Source: Artocarpus heterophyllus (Eukaryota > Streptophyta > Magnoliopsida > Rosales > Moraceae). From it: DNA of 64,000 bases. Made by a program: the position numbers and the translations under genes. Below, piece by piece: positions 22,262-33,521 of the stretch. Location of the stretch: NCBI GenBank assembly GCA_025403435.1, contig CM046347.1, positions 22,084,597-22,148,596 of the forward strand, written 5' to 3'. The notes below the pieces were generated by a model. The model ran no database searches. It saw nothing but the letters and a program-made list of their open reading frames with translations, and was not told where the DNA came from. Position 1 is the stretch's first letter, and each line of letters starts with the position of its first letter.

Positions 22262-23690
22262 TACTCTTATTAGGATATATACCTTTAAAGCATATGATGT
22301 TTTGTAAAGAACATATTTATAAACAAAATACAGTGAATTTAGTCATCAAATTTGTGTGTATGTATTTTGCATACTTTATAAATATCATTGAAATACCATA
22401 ATTATCTATGTTACTTTAAATATTATATGTAAGTGTTATATATAAGAGGATAATATTTAAGGATGATAATTAAAATGGTGAGTAGTATATAATTAGTTAT
22501 TGCAATTAATTATTCAATTAAAGTGTAGAATCTTAATTGAACGTTACTAGTACAAGTCATTTCCATCAAGAATTGAATGACGAACCGCTAATCTAGTGAG
22601 TTATTAAATAAGTGCACTACACATAACGAGATTATATAGGACTTGGATGATGTGATATGAACAGTTAACAATTCTAGTTCTAATCACATTGATCGATGGT
22701 CATATATGAGATTATCTTAATCCTAAGTTTTTAACAGACTTCTATTTATGGATTTATGTCTTTTCATTTACTCAATACGGATTTAAGAATCTAATCTTAT
22801 TCTTTGTATCTTAGAGACATAATGAAGTAAGTAGCCAGAATGTTAATATTATAAGATGGAATCCATTCCTTCTTTGACAAGAAGTAGATAAATAATTCCC
22901 TTGAGCATTGATTCAGGGCTTAAATAATAAGAGCACTTAACTCATGATTAAGTTCATGAATTTATTATTATTAAAAAATCAATGATATTTAAGGATAAAA
23001 AAGTAATTAGAGAGGTTAAAGTTTTTACCTAGATCGAACTATGAATTATTTATAAAGGATTGACTTTATATAATGGCAATAACAAATAGACGACTTTAAG
23101 AAATAAGTAATTAATTATCTATAATTTTCAAAAGTGCAATTCTAAGTACTTAGTAGAGTTACATTGGAATTAATAAAAGAGTAATATATCAATTAAAGAG
23201 CTTAATTAATATATTGGTTTTATTGGGTTTGAAATTATAGATCTATTAGACCCCTCTATCTTTGTAAATACTATTTAGACAAGTGAAATTATTAGTTTAA
23301 ATAATTAATTTAGATTTATGAAATTGTAAACTAAATATCACTCAAAATAAATTAATTATGAATTAGTTTATATTTATTAAATAATTAGATTTTTTAATAA
23401 ATAAAATGAAATAATTATTTTAGAAAGGCACACAACAACCACTATGTGTGCAATACTTATAACACAAAAAGGAAAGTCCCTTGCGCACATCAATGCTTAT
23501 TTGCAAAATTTTCATATTCAGAATTTTCAATATTGAACAAATGTGATTTAATTCGAATATGAAAAATTGAATGTAGAGACAAATAAGATTATGTAATAAG
23601 TAGATTTTCTCTCTCTTTCTCTCTGAATTGGCATCACACATAGATATAGTATCTGTGTGTATAGCACCTATCATACTGTAGGAAAGGAAA
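22262..23690 (+). repeat. Degenerate copia-like LTR
   Basis: The order of weakly conserved blocks follows the copia LTRs at 33522 and 57438: GGTCATATATGAGATTATCTTAATCCTAAG near 22690 (written in parts), TTATTTATAAAGGATTGAC near 23045, and a 'TTAGTAGAGTTACATTGGA' block near 23150. These are followed by 'GGGTTTGAAATTATAGATC' and a 'TATTAGACCCC' block near 23226. The same degenerate type lies at 32650-33521. No coding frame is present. It is not the same subfamily as elements A and B. Confidence 0.45.
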
Positions 23691-23916
23691 ACATGTGTCT
23701 TTTACTTTAATTAAAATATGAGATATTAAATTAGCACAATATATGTGTTTATCGGCAAAAAAAAAAAAAAAGACACGAATTACCCTAAACTGAGAACAAT
23801 GTTGTAAAAAAAATCTTGTCAGAGTACCAACCACTAAAAAAAAATATGCAATACAAAAAGAAAAAATGTTCACTGCTGCTACCCTATGTTTTGTTTCTAA
23901 AGCTTTCCACAAGGTA
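23691..23916. other. No gene recognised
   Basis: AT-rich with an A-run at about 23758-23771. The reverse open frame here has no recognisable domain. Confidence 0.4.
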
Positions 23917-24440
23917 CTTTTGGAGAAAATACACAAAATAACATATTTTAGAAATAGTAATAATCTTTACCAAATAAAGGTAAAGATTATTAGGCTTAAT
24001 AAGACATATAGCATAATTATGATTGTAAATTAGAATATGGCTGTAATTTTTAAATATTTTATATATGCCTCAAAATAATATCACTAACAAATGTGATGTC
24101 ATTATGTATTAAGGTTATTTTTTATATATTCACATAATAAGACATACTTATTTATGATTGTAGAATTATTTTTCCCCAAAATTGTGGAATTATTTTCGTT
24201 GATATCTTCTTTTTCCCACAATAGCGCAATTTGAGAAAAATACACAAAATGACATATTCTAAACATACTAACGATCTTTTTCAAATAAAGGTAAGATTTT
24301 TAGGCTTAATAAGACATATAGCATAATTATGATAGTAGAATTAGAATATGACCATAATTTTTATATATTCTATATATGCATCAAAATGATATTATTAATA
24401 AATGTATTATCATTATGTATTTAAGGTTATTTTTAATATA
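23917..24440. repeat. Imperfect direct duplication, about 312-bp period
   Basis: The block from GAGAAAATACACAAAAT (about 23923) through TAGGCTTAATAAGACATATAG to AAGGTTATTTTT recurs from 24232 with scattered differences. The period is about 310 bp. Content is non-coding and AT-rich, possibly a non-autonomous transposon family. Confidence 0.8.
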
Positions 24441-25006
24441 TTTTGAAAGTAAACTAAAAATTTTACTTTCACCGCAATAATTGTCTAGACAACTGGCTTG
24501 TAATATTAAATATTCAGATTTCTTCTCTACTTTATAACTTGAAATTTAGTATTTTATACCCTATTGTCGTCTAAATTTGTTCGACTTTATGCCTTCAATA
24601 AAAAAAGAAATTTTCATAAACGTTATCTTTTAAAATTCATCTTTTTATAAATGACATATATATTAACTTGTAGTACAATTTAACATATAATATAAATAAT
24701 AATGTGACATAAATTTTTTTTAAATATGATATAAATAAATTTAAATTTTAAAAGTGTGAATGGCATTACATAATTTTCTCTAAAAAAAAATTGCAAGACA
24801 TTATTGCCTGCATCACAAAACATCCCTTTTAGAGGCTTTGCCCATTTGGTTGAGGCCCCCAAAACGTCGAAGGAACGCAGAAGTGCACTTTTTTATAGTT
24901 TTAAAAGCCAAAATCAGCGCAAGTGGTCATCAGTCATATTTCTAAAAGCGTGTGGAATGTGTCCGTTTCGAACTCGAATCTTGAAAATTAAAAAATCACA
25001 CATTTA
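24441..25006. other. No gene recognised
   Basis: Very AT-rich up to 24790, then a mixed-composition stretch (24795-25000). The short open frame at 24804 has no domain I recognise. Confidence 0.4.
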
Positions 25007-25034
25007 AAATAATAATAATAATAATAATAATAAT
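25007..25034. repeat. AAT microsatellite
   Basis: About nine AAT units in a row, non-coding, a candidate length polymorphism. Confidence 0.9.
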
Positions 25035-25524
25035 ATGAGATTTTTTTATTCTTGGGTAAAAATTAATAGACTGGTGTTGAAACGCGTTAGTCGTCGTTCA
25101 CACGCTCTCGATTACCAGGGAATCGCCACACGCACGTCGTTTTCTTAATTTTGAAAGCCCATTTGCGCCATTGAAGATGAAAAATTTGACTCTCCTTCGA
25201 AGCGCGTTTCTTTGACGCTCTAATTATATTCTCAGGATTTGAGTTGTGATCATGATGTTGTGTGGGCGTCCTTACAAAACTACGGTGGACTTTACTTTCT
25301 ATATATTTTTTTTGGGGGTTGTTGTTGGAAAATGCAGCTTTTTGTCCAGAAGATCCTCAATGAGATGATAACAAACTTTGTTATTAACCAAAATAACAAA
25401 AGAAATAATTGGCCAGCTTTGGAACCAAAACCATGTCATTAGACAGGAAAAAAAAAAATCTCAACTAATTGTAGCTCATTTGAAAATATCTCAGTTTCAA
25501 CCAAATTTTTTTATTAATATAATG
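25035..25524. other. No gene recognised; locally less AT-rich
   Basis: 25080-25240 has CpG-bearing sequence (AACGCGTTAGTCGTCGTTC) unlike its surroundings and could be a 5' gene remnant. The frame at 25239 (67 codons) has no recognisable domain. Confidence 0.35.
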
Positions 25525-25546
25525 TAAATCTCTTTATACTACATTG

Positions 25547-25636
25547 TCAAGAAAAACTAAAACTATAGCGTAAATATCTCATACACTATAATATTTTTAA
25601 CTAAAATGAGTTCAAACCATACTTTCTAAACACTCT
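25547..25636 (+). mobile_element. Truncated MITE copy
   Basis: It matches the right half of the MITE at 25791-25952 (AACTAAAACTATAG, then ACTATAATATTTTTAACTAA, ending TAAACACTCT). The left terminal repeat is missing. Confidence 0.6.
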
Positions 25637-25790
25637 ATTGAAAATAATTTAGTTATACTTGGACTAAAATTTTACAATGACATACCGTTTATTCATTATG
25701 TTGTTATGGTTAAAAGATTGCTTCTTTTAAGAAAACAACAAATCATAATTGTTGAGTAGAATTCACTTATGATATCCATAAAGGAACAAC

Positions 25791-25952
25791 TAGGGTGTTT
25801 GGCATTATCATTTTTAACTAAAACTATTAGTTGCTTAGCTTATTACTCTCACATGTCATAATGTCAAAAAACCTAAACTATAGTATAAATCTCTCACATA
25901 CTATAATATTTTTAACTAAAATTACTTTGAACCAATGTTCTCAAACACCCTA
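25791..25952 (+). mobile_element. MITE, 162 bp, with 3-bp target duplication
   Basis: Terminal inverted repeats TAGGGTGTTTG and CAAACACCCTA (11 bp, perfect) are flanked by AAC on both sides (25788-25790 and 25953-25955). It has no coding capacity. A 3-bp duplication and GGGTGTTTG-type ends point to a PIF/Harbinger-like origin, but I am not sure of the superfamily. Confidence 0.75.
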
Positions 25953-26690
25953 AACATTTTTATTTTTATCTTTTGGAGAGGAAAGAAAATCATTTAATTA
26001 AAAAGTCCTAACTCTTTTCTACATAAAACATAATGTTAATCGGCATGAAAATGTGAGAATGTCGCATGTTCAATTACCATGTCATGATATTTAGTCCACA
26101 GGTCAAGATGCACTTTATTATATTTGATTATAATAATTATGGTTAGTGATGATTATAAAAGAAAGAAAAGCTGGTAAAGCCTAGAACACTTAATTTTATC
26201 ACAAAATGTCGAGTATAATTTTTTCTTTTCAAATTCAAAAAATATGTATATCCAATTATTATTGTCAATTAAATTGCGTTTTATGCACTCATTACATATA
26301 CACAAAAATAATTTTGTTTAGGATAGGGCGAAAAATTCAAATTCAAGACGCCAACTTCATAATTATCGTTAGGTCAAAATAGCAGTTACTCAACTCAAAT
26401 GGTTTTCTTATTTTTTGTATCTTTTAACTCAGAAGGGAAGTTTTTTTAAATATATATTATATATATACATATATAAAGTAACAAAAACACAAACAAAGAA
26501 AGTAACGTACCAAATTGACTAGTGGAGTTTCTAACAAAGCATGCCCACGCTCGTATGCTAACACAGTCTACTTCTCACTTCAAAGAAAGAAAAATCATTG
26601 TCAAACAGCCAAGCAAATGCGTGATGCGCGTTAGGTTGTCATCTGTCAATCAACTCACGAATTAAAACACGGGGGGGACACAAACACCCC
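25953..26690. other. Upstream region of the Nudix gene, no other gene
   Basis: AT-rich intergenic DNA with a TA-rich run near 26450-26475. It has no coding frame. Confidence 0.5.
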
Positions 26691-26696
26691 ACTTTC

Positions 26697-26708
26697 ATTA
26701 TATATACA
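26697..26708 (+). promoter_or_regulatory. Putative TATA box of the Nudix gene
   Basis: ATTATATATACA lies about 235 bp before the start codon. A transcription start near 26735 would give a leader of about 200 nt containing a CT-rich stretch (about 26785-26812), common in plant 5' UTRs. Position-based inference. Confidence 0.5.
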
Positions 26709-26941
26709 CAACGAGTAAAGTCATTTCCTTATCCTCCCTCAGGTCCCAAAAATTCTCAAATCACACATTTAGTGAGAAACCCCTATTTCTCTCTCTTTCT
26801 CTCTTGATCCTATTTCTTCTCAGAGGGCGTTTGTTTTCCCACGAATTTGTTCACTGCCCATTTTTAGAGTTTGCTGATATAAATTCGGGATTTCCAACTT
26901 GGGTTCTCGCAAAATTCCTGTTTTGATAGGGGAAGAAGGAC

Positions 26942-28046
26942 ATGGGCCTAATTATGTCTAAAAATATTGCAAATTTCGTTGTGTCCTCTTTCTTCCACGA
27001 GAAACTCTTTTCGAAACTAATTCCCGTTCAAATTGAGAGCATGGTCTCCATGGTTTCTCGCTCGGGAAGGCAGTTGCAGCGCTATGATGAGGGTTGTCGC
27101 CAAGTCGTAGGGTGTGTTTCTCTCTCTGTAAACTTTTTTTCTTGGTGACAATTTAAAGATTTCTGGGTTTAAATCTTCAGGGTTTTGAAAGTTTTCAATT
27201 GGGCATCTGTTAGATTATTATCTAATTTCAAATATTGTTGACTTTTCCAACATGATCGGTAGAATAATTATTGATATATTTTCTTTTTCGTTTTTCATTT
27301 GTAGACATATTGTTAATTGTGTAACTTGGAATTATGCAGATGCATACCTTACAGATACACCAAAACCGATGAATTTTCGTCGGTGGAGGAATTAGAAGTC
27401 CTTATTATAAGTTCGCAAAAGGGTCAAGGAATGATGTTCCCAAAGGGAGGTTGGGAACTTGATGAATCCATGGAAGATGCTGCTCTAAGAGAGACACTCG
27501 AAGAGGCTGGTGTAAGAGGCATAGTTGAGGTTAGTTATAACCATTTTCTTCTACTTTTGAATTGAGGGAGAAAAAAGAAAGTCAAAAATTTTGCACCCAA
27601 ATATTCTGAGGCTATTTTCTGAGTCGTTTGTTGTCTTGTCTTTTCTACTATGCAGCGTAGGTTGGGCAAATGGCGTTATAAGAGCAAAAGAGGTGGCATA
27701 CTTCATGAAGGTTACATGTTCCCTATGCTTGTTCAGGAGCAATTAGACTTGTGGCCTGAAATGGACTCAAGAAAACGGAGATGGGTATGTGTAATTTGGA
27801 AAATTTCTTTTCAATTTTGGCTGCAAACATATTTACCACGTTATTTTAAAGCCTTTTTATTTTTTTTGGGTGTTTGTCTTAATATGTTTGGTTTTGGTAT
27901 TTCCTATTTTGCAGGTGTCAGTTGCTCAAGCTAGGGAAGTATGTCAACGATTGTGGATGAAGGAAGCTTTAGATGAATTAGTTCGTAGACAAACTCAGCT
28001 TAAACAAAATGACGAGAAGGGTGAAACAATAAAAACATGTACATAG
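26942..28046 (+). CDS. Nudix hydrolase, four exons (plant NUDT17/18-like)
   Basis: Coding exons are 26942-27111, 27340-27529, 27656-27784 and 27915-28046. They total 621 nt (206 residues plus stop), with GT..AG introns and lengths that keep frame exactly. Exon 1 encodes an N-terminus ending SRSGRQLQRYDEGCRQVVG, which joins CIPYRY in exon 2. The Nudix box GGWELDESMEDAAL-RETLEEAGV fits G-x5-E-x7-RE-U-x-EE-x-GU, with metal-binding glutamates intact. Exon 3 gives RRLGKWRYKSKR and MFPMLVQEQLDLWPEM; exon 4 gives VSVAQAREVCQRLWMKEALDE. This layout fits plant Nudix proteins such as Arabidopsis NUDT4/17/18/21, which hydrolyse nucleoside-diphosphate-linked compounds; some are mitochondrial. The extra N-terminal 30-odd residues could be a targeting peptide, but a start at Met-5 or Met-34 is also possible. 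This is the only intact host gene seen. Confidence 0.9.
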
Positions 28047-28539
28047 AAACCCTGCTGAAGGAAAAAAAAAGCTTTCTTTTTTTTTTTTTTTTCTCCGTCA
28101 GGGGGTCGACGGATTTGCGCAAGTAAATCGGAGGTCTTCCCGAGCACTTTAAAGATTAGTGCCGGGAAGTTGAAAAGATGATAGGGTTTTTGATGCCTTC
28201 CACACATGTTGGTGTTAGTGACTCCCATCTTTGGTTGTTGAGTTTTAGGTGTTGACACAATCAACAAACCTTGATTGGTGAACACAATGTAGTTTGAGGA
28301 CTTGGAAGCAGAAACGTCCTGCTGATGTACAAATTTTGATTCATTCTTTTTATTCTATTGATTGATTGCGATTCTTTTCTATGAACTTCTTTATTTGTAG
28401 TCTCTTTCCAACTTCAAGCACAATTGCCTTCAGGAAGTTTGCTTACACAAATGCAGTTCCCAGGCAAGAAAAACAAGAGATCATGGTAATAATTAAGCAT
28501 TAAACAGAAAATGAATTAATTCAATTGCAAACATCGACT
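28047..28539 (+). other. 3' flank / probable 3' UTR of the Nudix gene
   Basis: No further coding exon is recognised. A T-run lies at about 28077-28091. Where the transcript ends is not visible. Confidence 0.4.
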
Positions 28540-28629
28540 GAGAATCTTACGGGTGCTTTTTATATGTCATTTTTTTAGACGGTGATTGAGAATCTTACGG
28601 GTGCTTTTTATATGTCATTTTTTTAGAGG
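28540..28629. repeat. 48-bp tandem duplication
   Basis: GAGAATCTTACGGGTGCTTT (28540) and the following bases through TTTTTTAGA recur from 28588 with a 48-bp period, two copies, nearly identical. Confidence 0.9.
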
Positions 28630-29400
28630 GTGGATCGAAACGTATTACGTAGAAAAAAAACTTTTTTGAAAAAATGCTACAAGTTATTTTTTTTAATGAT
28701 TTTACTTATACATCAATTTTTGTGCATGACATATAATGTAAAAAATTTATAATTTTTTGTAAATGGCAAAGGTAAATTTACTGTTAATAATGTGACAACA
28801 GGCATAGATATCTTGAATCTTACCGCTCAATTTGACGGCTTTTAAAGCGTCTATCAAATTGCTCCAGCTTTCCATTACCAAAGTTCATGTTCGATCTAAT
28901 TCAAATCACGTAAAACTAAACTTGTTTTGCTAACAAAACCTTATGCAGATCTTACAGTTTTGGACAAGACTTATGTAGCATATGATAAAGTTCTCACAAT
29001 AAGATACAGTTTCTTCTACTTTTTCGTCCATTAATGAGTGAGGCAATAAGATATTTACCAAAAAGTTGGGGACAAATAATCGTATAAAACACAATCTTCT
29101 CATAGATTATTCCTACCAATTTATAGTAGTTAAATGGATGGAAAAGACTAATTTCATATGTGCAATTGCAGCTCTGTAAAGTTTAGTTGTAATGTGAATT
29201 AAAACGCAAGAACAATTGTTATTGCGACGTCACTTCAGATGGCCAAATTGATTACTTGAAATGGAAAACCTAATCAGTCTTGCATTTAGAACATGACTGC
29301 GGAACGATATTGGAGAAGTTAGGTCCAGCAACTATAGGAGATATCACGCATAAACAGAAAATGATAGTGAAGGTGGGCGAGTTGTCTGGCCTGGCCCTTT
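28630..29400. other. No gene recognised
   Basis: Intergenic DNA between the Nudix gene and the LINE, without coding frames of note. The exact 3' end of the LINE inside 29340-29480 is not clear. Confidence 0.4.
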
Positions 29401-29557
29401 TTGGCTTTGGTTTTGTTTGTCCTTTTGGGTTTTTTTATTTTTAATTTTTTGTTAATAAGTGGTTTCATTACTGAATCCAAAGCCAAAAAAAAAAAAAAAA
29501 CAAGAACAACAACAACACAACCAGAAAACGACGACTAAGAGAGCCTAGCGAAGCAAA

Positions 29558-29921
29558 CTAGTTTGGCAACCACGCAGTGAGGTTCGAAATTACATAACCA
29601 GGAATAACATCAACAGAAACATCCCCTAAACAACAAGAATGAAGACAGCACTTAAGCATGTTATGAGCCAAGAAGTTGATAGTTCTTGGGATCCATTGGA
29701 TGATTGGGTCGTTTAGCATCTCTATGCAAGACCTGATAGACTCGACAATGGTATCCACCTTCAAATTGCCACAAGACTTTGACAAGCACTCAGCCATCGC
29801 TTTGCAGTCGGTTTCAATCACGAAAGGTACTGAGGTCCGCATTGCAGCCAACCGAAGAGCCTCCCTAAGAGCAAGGAATTCCAGCACTTCAGCCTCTGCA
29901 GGAGGAAAGCTGGTAGTCTAG
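29558..29921 (-). pseudogene. LINE RNase H domain
   Basis: The translation reads EFLALREALRLA, VIETDCKAMAECL and IQWIPRTINFLAHNM, matching the plant RNase H-like (RVT_3) pattern of acidic residues in E-A-x-A-LREAL, ETD and the final N-x-x-A-H. It ends at a stop at 29558. It lies downstream of the RT in the same dead element. Confidence 0.75.
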
Positions 29922-29975
29922 ATCCAAACAATGTCCAAGGCAGAGTTCCTTGCCATAGACGCGACCAATGCCCGA

Positions 29976-30935
29976 TCAAGTCTTATGGCAACATCTATAT
30001 TGAATCTTTAACCAGCCTGGAGTGGGGGATCCCATCTGGTCAGAGTAGCTGGGGCAGGTCTGGCCAGAGAGCACTGAGGCAATGTAGTTTCCAATAAGCC
30101 TAACATCCGGTTGAAGCCCTTCATGAACAAGCTTGTTGCTAGCCATCCATATAAAAATCAATAAGAACCAATGCATACAGAAGGAACTCTTCGTGGGAGA
30201 CATTGAGAGGAATCCAAAACTGTTTCTAGCATAATTCTATGAAGAAATCTACCATGGAATGGATCTGCAATCTCTCCATATTCAGCCCCCAGCTAAAAGA
30301 AAACCAAAGTTGAGCAAAAAGGCAAAGAAGGAACAAGTGCAACACAATCTCCTCCTCACCACCGCAAATCGAACAAGTAGTATCAATATCAGAAAATCTC
30401 TTGACAACGGTTCCCACAGGCAGGACATTCCAAAGGATCTGCCACCAAATGATTTTGTGGTGCTGCTGAATACGATCTGTCTAGGGGAATTTCCACTCAC
30501 TGGAAGAAACTGAAGAAGAACACCAGTTAGTAGACTGCTAAGCAATATAAGCTGACTTAAGGGAGAAATTCTCTGATTTTTCTCTTGCCTAAATCCACCC
30601 ATGATCTCCCAAGCCCGGAAGGGGGATGGAAAGAATAGCTTTTGCAGAAAGATTATCAAAGGTTGCTTTCTCCAAATATTCAATATCCCAGGCGAAGACT
30701 TGTAAGAGGCGCTACCACTCGGTTGGTCGTGGAAGGACGAAATCCAAGGGTCATGCCAGATATGAACACCATCACCTCTTCCTATGCGTTCACCAGCACT
30801 CTTAGACAAAGAAGGAATCACATTCAAGATCATTTTCCAGAAGGGCGAATCAGAAGGTTTTGCAATAAAGCTTAAAAATTCCCGACCCCTGCCATTCCCT
30901 CTAAGGACCATCGGCAAAAGTTGATCCTTTTCCAC
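29976..30935 (-). pseudogene. LINE RT C-terminal and zinc-finger-like region
   Basis: Fragments in several frames are WKMILNVIPSLSKSAGERIGRGDGVHIWHDPWIS (given here as its recognisable blocks RIGRGDGVHIWHDPW and SFHDQPSG), then CSICGGEEEIVLHLFLLC. The latter is the Cys-His block typical of plant LINEs just before RNase H. Frameshifts at about 30480 and 30400 break the reading frame. Confidence 0.65.
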
Positions 30936-31246
30936 AAGCAGATGTCACCTCCACTTTGGAGCCAAAGTTCTGCTGAAAGCCATAGTCTTCCTGAGACCAA
31001 GACGTCTCGGTAGTATTGGGCTGCAAATTTTGACCAGGCAATCCAGCATACTCCTCTTTTGTTCGGATCATAACCCCGACAAAAATTTATAAGCGAGCTA
31101 TCAATAGCATCTCAAACCTTCTTTGGGATAGGTCTCACTGTCATTTGGTAGATAGGGATGGTTTGATCCACAGATTGAATCAAGGTAAGCCTTCCCGCTT
31201 TCGACAATACTATAGCCTTCCACCCTGAAATTTTCGCATTGACTCT

Positions 31247-31996
31247 TTATAAAATGTCTTTCCAATTTTCCAACTTGGCCTTAGAGTTGAACATGGAAAT
31301 ACCCAAATAGCAGGCTTTACGATCCAGAGCCACCATCTGGGCAATACTTACACGGGTCTCCTTAAAAATCACCAGTGATGTTTTGGCTAGAGTGGATATG
31401 CGACTTTGAGCGATTAAGTTTCTGCCCGGACCAAGAGCAGTACTTTTCAACGACTTGCACAATGGCGGGCAGGATTTTTTTTTTTTTTTCGTTGCTCTTC
31501 CAAAAACAACAAGATCATTGGTGAAGAGGAGGTAAGAGTGCACCGAGACTCTTCTTCCCCAATTTTGTGCTGTTGAGTCTATGTTCCCTAGCCTCTCTCT
31601 CAATGAGTTGAGAGAATATTTTGCTGCAGAGAGAAAGAATCCGAGAGAGAAAGTCCCAAGAGACTCAGTCATAACCCTTCTCCATGTCTGCTTTAATCAG
31701 AAGGAAACCGCCAAACCCTTTTTATGCTTTATTGAGTGCAGAACTTCATTAAGAATGATACTATTCTTGGCAATCTGCCGACCAGCTACGAAAGCTGCTT
31801 GCAAGTGAGAGATTAGCTTTAGCAATAGGGGTTTAATCCTATTAGCCAATATTTTGAAAATAACTTTATATACGACATTGCATAGACTAATCGGTCTAAA
31901 ATGGTTAAGGTTCGAAGGGAGCTCACATTTCAGGATTAGGGCAAGATTAGTCTTGTTAAAGTTGTCAGCAAGTTCACCCGTATGGAAAAAATGCAA
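31247..31996 (-). pseudogene. LINE reverse transcriptase domain
   Basis: Recognisable blocks are NKTNLALILKCE, FRPISLCNVVYKVIFKILANR, LISHLQAAFVAGRQI, then the catalytic box as LLFTNDLVVF (usually F-A-D-D) and KACYLGISMF. The first Asp of the FADD box is replaced by Asn. Stops and a frame change separate the two halves, and the internal 'palm' section is largely deleted. It is inactive. Confidence 0.75.
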
Positions 31997-32405
31997 AACA
32001 GAGTTGGAAAATCGCTGCCATCACATCTGGAATAGCACATTTAAAATAGTACACTTCTTATGTCCTCTGTAGTCGGCAAGGCTGCAAGCAGGGAAAGCTC
32101 CTCGCTAGACAGGCAAGGCTACACAATATCCTCACGATCTTTTGGGAAGTTGACTGGTTCAGCGATGAAAATGTTCTGGAAGTGCTGGACGGAAGCGCTC
32201 TCAATGTATGTCCTGTTGGCAAGTTTTCCAAATTTTCCAAAGAGCCTTGAACAACTCTAATCCTCTCTAACACCCTGTCTCCAACTCATTCCTCGCCGCC
32301 GTAATCTTCGACTGGATAAGTTTTTCTTCCAAAGGCGCAGAGCTTTCTGCATGGCCCCCGTTCTCTGTGCTGTTGAGGCAATAAATGGCTAATTGAATGT
32401 CATGC

Positions 32406-32650
32406 CTATCTAACCACCCATTTTCTTAGAACATCCTTTGTTTGCATGCCTTCAAAGCGGAAAGGCCGGTAAAGATTATGCGCAATCCCCGTGATATCCA
32501 ACAAGAGCAGGGAGTGATCAGACGTAGAGGTCGATAACACACAGACATTAGCATTAAGAAAGAGGGTTCTCCACTGCGCGCAAGCTAAGGCTCTGTCAAA
32601 GGCGCAGGGCTTTCTGTCAGGGTTGATGCCCATGATATTGTATACGTTAT
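32406..32650 (-). pseudogene. LINE endonuclease C-terminal fragment
   Basis: DRALACAQWRTLF and STSDHSLLLLDI match the end of an apurinic-type LINE endonuclease, whose conserved SDH motif is present. The rest of the endonuclease and ORF1 are absent. Confidence 0.7.
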
Positions 32651-33521
32651 TAATAAATAAATAAAATAACATTTGTAATTATTATGACTGTTTACGTGTA
32701 TTTTGAATATTTTTATAAACATAAAAAATTCTATGATTATTAATGTGGTTATAAATTTAGCATATAATTATTATATATTTAAGAATAAAATTTATAGATA
32801 ATATTTTAAATAATCAGTAACAATTAATTAAAGTATGAGATATTTAATCATATATTACAGGTGCGATCCAATCTTAATTAGAATTAAATAGTCTTATTTA
32901 GACTATTAATATAGAGAGATTAGATTGAAGATACTTTATATAGTTAGATTATACAGAACTGGACTAGAAAAATTATGAATCTCTAACAATCGTCTGTTGT
33001 AAATAGAGCATTCAAATTTATCACTATGATGATCATATATATGATAGTCTTAATCCTGAGTATTTATTATACTCTTATTTATGACATTATGCTTTTTAAC
33101 TTACATGTTAAGATTTGTTTAAAAATATTCATAACTTAGCATCTTGAAAACATAATAGAATAAATGTCTGAGAATAATATTATATAGATACGAAATCCTT
33201 TCCTTCCTTATGGAAGTTAAAAAAATAGTTCTCTTGAGTTATGGTTTAAGGTTTAAAAAATAGAGCGTCAGTTCATAATCTATAATAAGAATATGAATTA
33301 ATTGTTCCTAAGAGAATTATTGAGACTCAAGAATAAAGATATAATAAGAGTGGTGAATGAAAATTAAACCTAGCTCTTATTATAAACTATTTATGGAAGA
33401 CTGACTTATATGTAATGATTAAATCAATAGACTACTTGCTAATTTTTTTTGAGTAATTTTTTCTATAATTTCAAGAGTTCAGTTTCAGGTTTTTAGTGGA
33501 GTAACACTGAAACTAATAAAT
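32651..33521 (+). repeat. Degenerate copia-like LTR interrupted by element A
   Basis: It resembles 22262-23250 in the order of weak blocks: 'GATCATATATATGATAGTCTTAATCCTGAG' near 33030, 'GAAATCCTTTCCTTCCTTATGG' near 33190, 'CTATTTATGGAAGACTGAC' near 33385 and 'GTGGAGTAACACTGAAACTAAT' near 33496. It ends where the LTR of element A begins, so A inserted into it. Its continuation after A is not found because the right end of A is truncated. Confidence 0.45.

Larger units (their letters stand above)
29400..32650 (-). mobile_element. L1-type LINE, 5'-truncated, reverse orientation
   Basis: Minus-strand order is endonuclease tail, reverse transcriptase, zinc-finger-like region, RNase H. This is the layout of plant L1 lineage elements with a C-terminal RNase H. 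The 5' end (right side, about 32650) starts in the middle of the endonuclease, the usual result of incomplete target-primed reverse transcription. I could not identify a poly(A) end or target duplications with certainty. Confidence 0.8.

Noticed and set aside
25239..25442. 67-codon ORF near a less AT-rich patch
   Set aside because: No domain, no splice context. Could be a remnant but cannot be supported.
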